Positions 24,747-32,123 of a DNA stretch of 39,630 bases are shown piece after piece (positions within the stretch are counted from its first letter, which is position 1; the number at the start of each line of letters is the position of its first letter). Source of the stretch: an uncultured Brevibacillus sp. Its GTDB lineage: Bacteria; Bacillota; Bacilli; Brevibacillales; Brevibacillaceae. The stretch lies in NCBI GenBank assembly GCA_946402065.1, contig CAMIVR010000036.1, positions 1 through 39,630 on the forward strand, given 5' to 3'. Below the pieces are notes generated by a model. The model made no database searches. It worked only from the letters and a program-made list of their open reading frames with translations, and was not told the DNA's origin. Both the position numbers and the translations under genes were made by a program.

Positions 24747-25309
24747 CGTTCTCCCTCCCTGGACATTAACGCTCGCAGCTGCTTTCTCGCCCGGTGCAAT
24801 CTGGTTCGCACTACCTCCTGCGTCACAGAGAGAATCTCCGCGACTTCCTTGACCGACAAATCCTCATAATAGTGCAGAATCACGACCTGGCGGTATTTCG
24901 GCAACAGCGAACTGACCAGCTCAATCATCGCTTCTCGCTCTACGCGGCTCTCCATCTCGGCCTCGACGTGATTTTTGGCCAGTACGTCCAACATACTGCC
25001 GAGCTGATCGTCCACTGTCGGGAAAATGTGGCGGAATGACCACGTCCGGAAGTGCTTTCTCGCCTCGTTCATCGCGATCTTGTACAGCCAATGCTTGATG
25101 TCCCCGTCGCCGCGGAATGCATCGAGCGAGCGGTACGCCTTGATAAACACATCCTGGGTGATATCCTCCGCCAGCGAGGGATTTTTGACCGTCAGACAGA
25201 TCAGATGGAATACCTTCTCCCCGTAATGCTGCATCAGCCATTTCAATTTCGCTTCCCGGGTCATGGAAAGACTGGCCGATATCGTTTCTGCATTGTCCAA
25301 CCTATTCAC
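24743..25309 (-). CDS. ECF-type RNA polymerase sigma factor
   Basis: 188 residues. Region 2 is clear (YGEKVFHLICLTVKNPSLAE, DITQDVFIKAYRSLDAFRGD, IKHWLYKIAMNEARKHFRTW). Region 4 follows after a short linker (LLPKYRQVVILHYYEDLSVK, EVAEILSVTQEVVRTRLHRA). There is no region 1 or 3, as expected for ECF sigmas. It is the first gene of a two-gene operon with the DUF4179 partner. A SigA-like pair lies upstream at about 25456-25485, and an intrinsic hairpin sits between that pair and this gene; no convincing self-recognised ECF promoter was seen before it. Confidence 0.94.
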   Translation of the reverse strand: MNRLDNAETISASLSMTREAKLKWLMQHYGEKVFHLICLTVKNPSLAEDITQDVFIKAYRSLDAFRGDGDIKHWLYKIAMNEARKHFRTWSFRHIFPTVDDQLGSMLDVLAKNHVEAEMESRVEREAMIELVSSLLPKYRQVVILHYYEDLSVKEVAEILSVTQEVVRTRLHRARKQLRALMSREGER

Positions 25310-25380
25310 CTCATTGTTCGTTTCTACTTAGAATGATCCTTCTGAGGCAGCACACGTGACAAAAAACACGGTGCTTTTTA

Positions 25381-25406
25381 AAAAGAAAAAGCCACCTTTT
25401 CAGGTG
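25381..25406 (-). terminator. Small hairpin with T-run upstream of the ECF sigma gene
   Basis: On the minus strand, CACCT-GAAA-AGGTG (25406 to 25393) is followed by GCTTTTTCTTTTT (25392 to about 25380). It lies about 180 bases past the acid phosphatase stop codon and about 75 bases before the sigma start, so it may end the phosphatase transcript or act as a leader attenuator for the sigma operon. No gene was found between 25310 and 25584. Confidence 0.6.
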
Positions 25407-25584
25407 ACCGGATTCCCACATACTGCCGATCGTTTTTCTTGTGTCCATCAATTGTATTGTAGCAGAGCGAGTCTAGCAGCGTGAATCGGGACGTTCACAA
25501 CAGGTGTTGGTTTGCTCGATTATCGATGCGGAACGCCATTCTATCTGCCGCTCTTGGGCCGCGGAATTGCAAGAACTCTACGTT

Positions 25585-26430
25585 TTACTTTTTTCCGGAG
25601 AGGGCTTTCTTTCTCATCTCCAGCATTTGTTCGACTGTCAGATCATTTCTATTTTCAAGGATGGCCTTTTCCCAGTCTCCGTACATCGGGTTGGGCAGTA
25701 CGATGAATTTTGTGCCGAATAAGTCTTTGACCTTGTCGACCGCATCGCCTCTCGCTTTCACGCTAACCGGCGCAAACAAATCTGAAAAATCCCCTAGATT
25801 GTCGCCCATTAGCAGGACGATACGATGATTCTTCGCCACTTCTGCTCTCCTGCTTTCTTTGCTTGCCCCCATACCCTGCTCCCGAACGTATAGGTGCTCG
25901 TTCACGGCTTGCGGGAACCCCAAATCTGACAGGTTCTTGAGTGTAGCTTCTTTTAGATCCCAAAAACGGTTGGTCACATAGTACACATCGCCGCCCTTTT
26001 CCACTACGTCGTTTAGGAATTCTACCGCACCGGAGAGTGGTTTGGCCTCATCTGCTCGCACCCACTTTTCCCATTCCTCGCCTGACCCTCCGCGGCCCAG
26101 TATTAACCCCGCTATGTATCCGGTCGTATCGATGATCGTGTCGTCAATATCGACAATTACTGCCAGCTTTTCTTTTTTTACGTTCTCGGCTACGGCTTTG
26201 TCAAACATCATCCGTGCCAGATTAAACGCCTGGTAAGCAAGTGCCCGGCCTTCCCCTGACTTCAGCCAGAGCGTCCCGGACACCGTTTGCTCCAACAAGG
26301 GGTCCTTGGCAATGGCTCCACTGTTATTTGCCGGGTTAGCGAGCGGTTCTGCAAATACTGCAGTCGGGTCTAGCAAGATGATCGCTGTCAGTAAACTTGA
26401 CAGGATATTTGATTTGTTTGCTTTCAGCAT
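25585..26430 (-). CDS. Secreted class C acid phosphatase (HAD superfamily, e(P4)-like)
   Basis: 281 residues with a signal peptide (LSSLLTAIILLDPTAVFA, cleavage likely after AFA). The HAD core has the catalytic aspartates in VIVDIDDTIIDTT (about residues 92-104), the motif with YYVTNRFWDLKEAT, a lysine-containing KESRRAEVAK region and the acidic LLMGDNLGDFSDLF. ALAYQAFNLARMMFDKAV before the core is typical of the class C/e(P4) group. Unlike e(P4), no lipobox cysteine is present, so the enzyme should be released or loosely wall-bound. It probably dephosphorylates external nucleotides or other phosphomonoesters. A GAAAGGATGG ribosome site precedes the start. Confidence 0.88.
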   Translation of the reverse strand: MLKANKSNILSSLLTAIILLDPTAVFAEPLANPANNSGAIAKDPLLEQTVSGTLWLKSGEGRALAYQAFNLARMMFDKAVAENVKKEKLAVIVDIDDTIIDTTGYIAGLILGRGGSGEEWEKWVRADEAKPLSGAVEFLNDVVEKGGDVYYVTNRFWDLKEATLKNLSDLGFPQAVNEHLYVREQGMGASKESRRAEVAKNHRIVLLMGDNLGDFSDLFAPVSVKARGDAVDKVKDLFGTKFIVLPNPMYGDWEKAILENRNDLTVEQMLEMRKKALSGKK

Positions 26431-26573
26431 TTGTAACCATCCTTTCGATTTTGCTTGTCGAGCACATTCTTGCAGATAACAGAGAGCTTACTGCTACTTT
26501 CCCCCTTTTTTCGGATTTTTCTTCTCCGCCAAGATTAGAAAACTTGGCGTCGCCTTAGTTGCGATAGGAAAAA

Positions 26574-26622
26574 GACCATCCTTTCTATAGTCCCGCTTAT
26601 AGAAAGAGTGGTCTCGTTTTTT
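26574..26622. terminator. Bidirectional intrinsic terminator
   Basis: A 16-bp stem with two mismatches (26574-26589 with 26598-26613) has an 8-nt loop. On the plus strand it runs into TCGTTTTTT (to 26622); on the minus strand it runs into TCTTTTTCC. The minus direction would end the phosphonate operon transcript. No plus-strand gene lies before it. Confidence 0.75.
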
Positions 26623-26797
26623 GATGCCCATCCGTCTGCACTGCAAAAAAACCCCGACATGCTACCCTCTTTTATACGCCCTGATTCGCTGCAACATGGA
26701 ACTGCTCCCCAATTTGCGAAAATGGGACATGGCCCCGAAAATGATTCGTTTCAATAATCCATTCATACCCTCTATTATCCAGTCCGATATCCATTCC

Positions 26798-26842
26798 TTG
26801 AACCCTCCCCCACCTACGAAAAAAATTTCGTGGAGGTGGGGG
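26798..26842. repeat. GC-rich palindromic repeat, copy 1
   Basis: The segment starts TTGAACCCTCCCCCACCTAC (26798-26817), identical to 39593-39612. CCCCCACCT (26807-26815) pairs with AGGTGGGGG (26834-26842), and an inner CGAAA/TTTCG pairing (26817-26830) closes a long hairpin. Conserved stem with a different inner tip in each copy resembles the ends of IS200/IS605-type elements or REP-like units. No transposase gene accompanies it. It lies just beyond the 3' end of the phosphonate operon. Confidence 0.75.
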
Positions 26843-26889
26843 TCTTCTCGCAAGTCATGATAAATATTTGGAAAATTTATTTTTCGGAT

Positions 26890-28020
26890 TCATCGATCAT
26901 TCTCCTTATCAAAAGGATAACCAATGCCTTCCAGATAATGTTCCATTACACGCAAAAACTCTTCTATATCCTTGCAAGTAATATCCCCTATATTTGCAAT
27001 CCTGAACGTTTTTGAATCTGCGAATTTACCCGGATAGATCGTAAAACCCCGACGGGAAAAATAGTCATGCATTTCGTTAAAATCGTACCCGCGACAATCG
27101 GGTTCAAGGATGGATGTAATGATTTTCGAGTGATGTTCAATCGGGACGATATGCTTCAATCCAAGCCTGGCAAGCCCATTTACTAACGTTTCCCACGACT
27201 TGGCGTATCTTTCGTACCTTCCCTGTATCCCCTCTTCTTTTAATTCGTCAATCGCTTGCTTGAGTCCGTAAACCGTCTGTACGGGCGGTGTAAAACGCAT
27301 TTGGCGGTTCTTTACAAAAAATTGATATTGAGCGTACAGATGCAGGTAATAATTTCTCGGTTTCATGTGCAGCAGGCTTTCCAGCTTGCGTTTATTCGCG
27401 ATGACGAGTGCGATACCCGCCATACCTTGAAGGTTTTTATTGGAGCTGGCAGCCATATAGCTGATATTCATTTTGTTCATGTGAATGGGCAGAGCCGCGA
27501 ATGAACTCATCGCATCCACGATCATCTCGATGTGATGCTTCCGGCATATTGCCCCAATAGACTCTATATCGTTTAACAGACCAGTGGACGTCTCATTGTG
27601 TACGACGGCGAGATGGGATATTTTTCGCGGGGAGCCCTGGATCAGCTTTTCCAGAGCAGTTAATTCGATGCCGTCATCAGGAGGACTATTGAACGCTGCG
27701 TAATTCAAACCATAGGCTTCTGCAATCTCACACATCCGCTGCCCATACGCACCGTTGTTAATGATCAGCAGAACATCGTCATCCACGACAGAACTAAGAA
27801 TTGATTCAACCGCTGCCGTACCTGAACCGCCAAACAATACTGTCGTGTATTCTTCCGTATCAGCAGCCAACCGGGTGAGTTCCACAGATACGTATTCCAG
27901 CAATTCGCCAAACTCCGATTCGCGGGGGCAAATATCAGGTACCACTTGAGCGTATTTCACGCTGTCTGTTGTTGTAGCCGGGCCGGGGTTCAGCAAAATA
28001 TTTCGCTTCACGATCCCCAT
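26890..28020 (-). CDS. phnW: 2-Aminoethylphosphonate-pyruvate transaminase
   Basis: 376 residues from the ATG at 28020, selected by GGGGAGGGG just upstream; an ATG at 28038 precedes that site. Class V aminotransferase with the PhnW hallmark start [20 protein letters not shown] and [24 protein letters not shown], the glutamate/threonine in VVHNETSTGLLNDI, DAMSSFAALP, and the PLP lysine in ASSNKNLQGMAG. In this context it should run in the synthetic direction, aminating phosphonoacetaldehyde to 2-aminoethylphosphonate. It is the last gene of the operon and overlaps the end of ppd by 86 bases in another frame, so translation is probably coupled. Confidence 0.93.
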   Translation of the reverse strand: MGIVKRNILLNPGPATTTDSVKYAQVVPDICPRESEFGELLEYVSVELTRLAADTEEYTTVLFGGSGTAAVESILSSVVDDDVLLIINNGAYGQRMCEIAEAYGLNYAAFNSPPDDGIELTALEKLIQGSPRKISHLAVVHNETSTGLLNDIESIGAICRKHHIEMIVDAMSSFAALPIHMNKMNISYMAASSNKNLQGMAGIALVIANKRKLESLLHMKPRNYYLHLYAQYQFFVKNRQMRFTPPVQTVYGLKQAIDELKEEGIQGRYERYAKSWETLVNGLARLGLKHIVPIEHHSKIITSILEPDCRGYDFNEMHDYFSRRGFTIYPGKFADSKTFRIANIGDITCKDIEEFLRVMEHYLEGIGYPFDKENDR

Positions 28021-29164
28021 CTGGCTTCCCCTCCCCAATAAATGTCTGCAACCGTTCTTTTACTTCATACGGCTTTATTTTCGGACGACCAAGCTGTTCC
28101 GAGGAACCCTTTGCAATTTTCATGTAGAGGAACGTCAGGCCTTTTGTTTGTTTCCATACTCTGATCGAGGCTTCCAGCTCTTCCAAGCTGTGAATATAAA
28201 GGGAGTTCACGTAGCCGCAAGCAGCGGCGATTTCAACGAAATGGATCGTATTCGATACGGTGCTTTGTCCGCCCGTCGAATCGTGAGCGTTGTTGTCAAG
28301 AAGAATGTGCAGCATGTTGTCCGGACTGTAGTACCCGTTCGTAGCCAAGCTGCCCATGCGCATTAGCAAAGAGCCGTCTCCATCTATGACGATGATCGCT
28401 TTATCTTTTTTTGCCAGAGCCAAACCGAGTCCCAAGGAACTGACACACCCCATGGAGCCAACCAGGTACAGATTATTGTCAGCGTCTTCCATTTCATACA
28501 GTTCTCTTCCCGTCTTTCCGGTGGTGGCAAGTTGGATGGTTTGACGGTCTTTCAGGGCGTTAATCACCGACAAAGCTTCATATCGCGTCGGGACATCATC
28601 CTGTTTGCTTTTGGTGATTACGCGAAGGTTCCGGTTTCCTGACGATTCTTGTTCGGACAGCTCTACCTTTTCGAACGTCTTTTGTTTTACAACAAAGAAA
28701 AAGGGTTGATTGTGTTCGATATACGCATTAGCACGCTCGACCTGCCGCACTGCTTCCTCAAGATTACTCGATAGATATTCCCACCTGATCTGCATTAAAG
28801 CAAGCAACCGTGTCGTAATTTGCCCCATTAACTCATGCTGCGGTTCATCCTGTATCCCCTTTTCTCCCCTCAGGCTGACAAACCCGAGAACGGGAATCCG
28901 AAAAGGATGCGTAAGCGAAACCAACGGGGAAGCTGCATTGGTCAAACCGGAATTTTGCATCAAGACGACCGCCTTTTTGCCTCCCAGCGCTGCTCCGGAT
29001 GAAATGGCTACGGCTTCGCCTTCATTGGTTGCCCCTACATAGTTGCTCTCGTTTTTGACGTAGTTGATAAAATCCTTTAAAAAGGAACAGGGAACTCCAC
29101 TGTAAAACGTAAAGCCCCGCTTTACCAGCTCGTTACCGAACAGTCTCGTGTTTAGCACGATCAA
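27935..29164 (-). CDS. ppd: Phosphonopyruvate decarboxylase
   Basis: 409 residues. The enzyme decarboxylates phosphonopyruvate to phosphonoacetaldehyde with thiamine diphosphate, which pulls the unfavourable mutase reaction forward. The N-terminal half has [36 protein letters not shown] with the cofactor-activating glutamate, and [13 protein letters not shown]. The C-terminal half has the thiamine diphosphate motif [16 protein letters not shown] ending in [13 protein letters not shown]. The start is a TTG at 29164 overlapping the pepM stop, or a GTG at 29158. The last 28 or so residues are rich in Arg/Asp/Glu and overlap phnW, so they look like a tail added by readthrough rather than part of the fold. 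Confidence 0.93.
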   Translation of the reverse strand: MIVLNTRLFGNELVKRGFTFYSGVPCSFLKDFINYVKNESNYVGATNEGEAVAISSGAALGGKKAVVLMQNSGLTNAASPLVSLTHPFRIPVLGFVSLRGEKGIQDEPQHELMGQITTRLLALMQIRWEYLSSNLEEAVRQVERANAYIEHNQPFFFVVKQKTFEKVELSEQESSGNRNLRVITKSKQDDVPTRYEALSVINALKDRQTIQLATTGKTGRELYEMEDADNNLYLVGSMGCVSSLGLGLALAKKDKAIIVIDGDGSLLMRMGSLATNGYYSPDNMLHILLDNNAHDSTGGQSTVSNTIHFVEIAAACGYVNSLYIHSLEELEASIRVWKQTKGLTFLYMKIAKGSSEQLGRPKIKPYEVKERLQTFIGEGKPDGDREAKYFAEPRPGYNNRQREIRSSGT

Positions 29165-30072
29165 TCATCCCTTTTACGATCCGGATTTGTCAGATTGCCA
29201 TCCGTGGGGAGATACTTCTTCTCCGCCTCTTTCAGTTCATCTGCTTGCTGCAGCCGGAACACTTCATCCAATGTTGCCAGCTTCTTTTCCACGTGCACGA
29301 GGCTTTTCTCCTGAAAGATTTGTCTTGCTGTTTGCTGCATGGCAACAATCGAGGCTCTCAGGTTGTGATTCGCCCATATGACGACGCTCACACCCAGTTC
29401 TGCAAATTTCTCTGTCGGTGTCCTGTAATATTTGGTCGGTACGATCACGACAGGATGCCTGGAGTTCCAGTCTTTCATAAAGGCTTCAATTTCCGCGATA
29501 TCCGCCCTTTTACTGTGGATGAGAACGGCGTCCGCTCCCGCTTGCCGGTAGGCTTCCGCCCTCCGCAACGACTCTTCCAGGCCCCACCCTGCGATCAAGG
29601 CCTCCACCCTGGCCACAACGACAAAATCCTCATCCGTTTGACTATCCTTCATCGCGTTGATCTTTCCGCAAAATTCATTGATATCGGCAAGCGGTTGCAC
29701 TTCACTATTAATAAACGAGTTGGTTTTCGGAAAAAGCTTATCTTCGATGCATACACCGGCAATACCTTTTTGTTCCAATTTTTTTACCAATCTTCTTGCG
29801 TTGTTGAAGTTTCCGTAGCCCGTATCCCCGTCAAGCAGAATTGGTACAGAGGTTGCGTCACTCATAAACTCTAAAACATCCAGCACCTGTGTCCAAGAAG
29901 CCTCGTTGTTGTCTCTCACGCCCAGGGAGGCAGAGATCGTTAAGCCGCTTGCCCAGATTCCTTGGAAACCGCATTCCTCAGCGATTTTGGCCGATAATCC
30001 GTTATGAGCTTCCATGAGGAATTCTATTTCCGGGGAATGAATGAGCTGCTTTAATCGCGTTGTTTTTTTCAT
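29161..30072 (-). CDS. pepM: Phosphoenolpyruvate phosphomutase
   Basis: 303 residues from the ATG at 30072, preceded by GGAATGGAGGG; the ATG at 30084 overlaps that site. PepM rearranges phosphoenolpyruvate to phosphonopyruvate, the entry step for nearly all natural C-P compounds. The diagnostic loop [11 protein letters not shown] is present (EDKxFPKxNS separates PepM from isocitrate lyase relatives). Also visible are the metal-site aspartates in [41 protein letters not shown] and VVIVPTKYY. It is first in the operon, overlapping ppd. Divergent from it is an ATP-grasp gene, with a 264-base spacer that I could not resolve into firm promoters. Confidence 0.96.
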   Translation of the reverse strand: MKKTTRLKQLIHSPEIEFLMEAHNGLSAKIAEECGFQGIWASGLTISASLGVRDNNEASWTQVLDVLEFMSDATSVPILLDGDTGYGNFNNARRLVKKLEQKGIAGVCIEDKLFPKTNSFINSEVQPLADINEFCGKINAMKDSQTDEDFVVVARVEALIAGWGLEESLRRAEAYRQAGADAVLIHSKRADIAEIEAFMKDWNSRHPVVIVPTKYYRTPTEKFAELGVSVVIWANHNLRASIVAMQQTARQIFQEKSLVHVEKKLATLDEVFRLQQADELKEAEKKYLPTDGNLTNPDRKRDD

Positions 30073-30336
30073 AAGGCCCTCCATTCCGAATGCATAAACA
30101 GTCCGTTGGAGCTGGCTTCCGTATTTATACTATCTTTATCTTATGAGTGCATGTAATGGCTGCGCAAAGCTTTAGCCCGGAAATGATAGGTAGATCCCCA
30201 TTTTCCTCTGCCCAATTCTTTTTCATAGCGGCAAACTCCCATTTTTATGTTTGAGTTCTTCCTTTGGGGGTACTTCATCCTGTCTCTTTGGATATACTGT
30301 GGTGAATCAATCCTAACGCGGAGGCCTGATACAAGA

Positions 30337-31095
30337 ATGGGTAAATGGGATAGATATTCTGTTCTGAATGAAGCTATGCAAATTCGTTCCAATTTACCGG
30401 AGACGCGGTTGATGTCGGAGGAAAATCTGTGGGAGCTGCTTGCCAAATACGGAACTGTCATCTTGAAACCGCAGGCTGCGAGCGGTGGAGTCGGCGTCAT
30501 GGTCGTGTCATCCGAGGGGAACGATCGGTTTGTCATCCAGGTTAAATTGAAGAAACAAATCGTTGCAAAGAGTGACCTCTACCCCTGGCTGACGAGGGAA
30601 ATTTTGCAGGATTTTGCCCCATTCATCCCAATTAAAGAGATTGACAGCGTTCTTGCCGGGAGCTATATCATCCAATATCGCATTCCTTTGGCAGAAATCG
30701 ACGGCTGTCCCTTTGACATCCGGGTAATGGTTCAACGAAAAGCGGATTCCCCCTGGACAGTGACAGGAAAACTGGCCAAGCTGGCCAGCAGCGGCTTTGC
30801 TATAACCAATGTCAATCTCGGTGCAGTCATACTTCCCGTCGAAATAGCGCTTCAACGTGTCCATGCCTTAAAGGATCTTCCTCATCAAGCACTTTTAGCC
30901 GAGTTGGATCGAGTAGCCTTACTGGCAACAGAGCAGCTTCACCAGCATTATCAGATTCATGTGGTCGGCTATGATCTCTGTCTTGATAACCAAGGGAAGG
31001 TATGGATCATTGAAGCCAACTTCAGCCCGCATGATCATATATTCCTGGAATTGGAGGATAAAACCATGTACGCGACCATTCAGAAATTTAGGTAA
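30337..31095 (+). CDS. YheC/YheD-type ATP-grasp protein
   Basis: 252 residues from the ATG at 30337, preceded by GGAGG; the frame continues upstream but without a ribosome site. Family features: MGKWDRYSVLNEAM, IRSNLPETRLMSEENLWELL, the ATP-binding strand VILKPQAASGGVGVMVV, EIDGCPFDIRVMVQRK, GKLAKLASSGFAITNVNLG, and the metal/ATP residues in VVGYDLCLDNQGKVWIIEAN. Only the ATP-grasp core is present, whereas B. subtilis YheC and YheD are longer spore-coat-associated proteins. ATP-grasp enzymes join a carboxylate to an amine or thiol; the substrate is unknown. Its position divergent from the phosphonate operon makes 2-aminoethylphosphonate one candidate amine, which is only an inference. Confidence 0.82.
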   Translation: MGKWDRYSVLNEAMQIRSNLPETRLMSEENLWELLAKYGTVILKPQAASGGVGVMVVSSEGNDRFVIQVKLKKQIVAKSDLYPWLTREILQDFAPFIPIKEIDSVLAGSYIIQYRIPLAEIDGCPFDIRVMVQRKADSPWTVTGKLAKLASSGFAITNVNLGAVILPVEIALQRVHALKDLPHQALLAELDRVALLATEQLHQHYQIHVVGYDLCLDNQGKVWIIEANFSPHDHIFLELEDKTMYATIQKFR

Positions 31096-31184
31096 AGTAA
31101 GCCTGGTGAATCGGGCATTTGTACCCGAATAATCGTGCGAACAAAAAGAGTGGACCGAATCTTACAAAAAGGGAGCGATTATGG

Positions 31185-31445
31185 ATGGACCTTGACACGT
31201 TGATCAATCTGATCAAAAGCCTGCCGGACGTCAACCCAAGCGATGACGAATCGATCATGAACCTATTCCAGCTTGTAGCAAAGGAATCGGGAAAATCTTA
31301 TACCGAGCAAGAATTGAATCAATTCCTCCTCATGTTCAAGCAATTTCTACAACAGGATTCCGAATCCCAGATGATTTCCATGTTACTAAAAAGCGGTATC
31401 AGCAAAAACCAGGTGGATACCATTAAGGAAAAGCTTGATTCCTGA
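31185..31445 (+). CDS. Small acidic helical protein, SpoVIF-like
   Basis: 86 residues from the ATG at 31185, about ten bases after AAAGGGAG. The sequence is mostly helical and acidic: MDLDTLINLIKSLPDVNPSD, MNLFQLVAKESGKSYTEQEL, then MISMLLKSGISKNQVDTIKE. The order DD-E-x(3)-N-L-x(2)-L-V-A followed by a K-S-Y-T-E-x-E-L segment recalls the small sporulation protein SpoVIF, but the similarity is weak. It lies 89 bases after the ATP-grasp gene on the same strand and may share its transcript, which would fit a spore-coat role for both. Its end overlaps the decayed mtnW frame on the other strand. Confidence 0.6.
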   Translation: MDLDTLINLIKSLPDVNPSDDESIMNLFQLVAKESGKSYTEQELNQFLLMFKQFLQQDSESQMISMLLKSGISKNQVDTIKEKLDS

Positions 31446-31950
31446 GGCACCGGTAGCAGTACCAAGACGGCTTGGATGAACGAGTGTCCCGGATGCAGTA
31501 ATTCCGGAGCGTTTCGAAAACTAGGGCTAATCTGCTAGTCCAGTTGCACTGCTCGATCGCTCGCCGCAACCGCTGGAATTCCTGTGCCGCTTCTGCCAGT
31601 GAAACCTGCCGGACACTCGCATCAATCGCCGCGCGAAACGCCTGTACGCCCTGGATCGGGCCATCGGGATGTCCAAAGATGCCACCCCCTGCATTAATCA
31701 CGAGGTTGTCGCCGAAATCAGCCAGCAACTGCGGAACCATCCCCGGATGAATTCCTGCTGACGGCACAGCGAACGTCTTCTCAAACCGATTTGCTTCCGT
31801 AAGCACATGACTAATCGCCAAAGCGTCTGCCTGCGAAATCGCCACATTGCCATACGGGCTGGGGAACAAGGAAAAGTCGCCGCCAACCAGCGACACGATT
31901 CCAAGCTTCTGCTCATGTTTATCGGCTTCACTTGTCTGACTGATGATCGT
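31423..31950 (-). pseudogene. mtnW: Remnant of mtnW (RuBisCO-like 2,3-diketo-5-methylthiopentyl-1-phosphate enolase)
   Basis: About 120 codons between 31905 and 31540 match the C-terminal third of MtnW: GGDFSLFPSPYGNVAISQAD, TFAVPSAGIHPGMVPQLLAD and LVINAGGGIFGHPDGPIQGV. These are conserved barrel strands of the RuBisCO-like methionine-salvage enolase, normally about 400 residues. Upstream the frame is closed by TGA codons at 31951 and beyond, and the terminator of the adjacent gene begins there, so the first two thirds, including the metal-binding lysine region, are missing. After AIEQCNW the frame continues into unrelated sequence. It is therefore a broken copy, probably left by recombination at the edge of the phosphonate region. 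Confidence 0.85.
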
Positions 31951-31976
31951 TCATCAGAAAAACGATTCAAGCCAGC

Positions 31977-32028
31977 AAAAAAGCTGTTGAACGTATGCTC
32001 TATGCAGCAGCACACGTCAACAGCTTTT
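31977..32028 (-). terminator. Rho-independent terminator of the sigma/YcdB operon
   Basis: An 11-12-bp stem with one bulge (31983-31994 with 32014-32024) is flanked by AAAAAA on the left, so the minus-strand transcript ends in TTTTTT (31982-31977). It lies about 100 bases after the last gene of the operon. Confidence 0.85.
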
Positions 32029-32123
32029 CCGGAATCACTATTCCATTATCGTTACACGAATGGGCGCATTGCCCACATCCAGTTGCAGCGAAACCCGCCC
32101 ATTTCATCCTGACCCTCTTCACA

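Larger units (their letters stand above)
26431..26889. other. 459-base intergenic stretch without a recognisable gene
   Basis: No reading frame here looks like a protein. The stretch holds a GCCAAG/CTTGGC hairpin (26528-26548), a strong bidirectional terminator (26574-26622) and a GC-rich palindromic repeat (26798-26842). The rest is AT-rich with no feature I can name. It separates the acid phosphatase gene from the phosphonate operon. Confidence 0.6.

Noticed and set aside
32000..32107. 35-codon minus-strand frame with four cysteines and a GAGGG site before its ATG, after the YcdB-like anti-sigma gene
   Set aside because: It overlaps the operon terminator and its composition looks random; too short to support without conservation.
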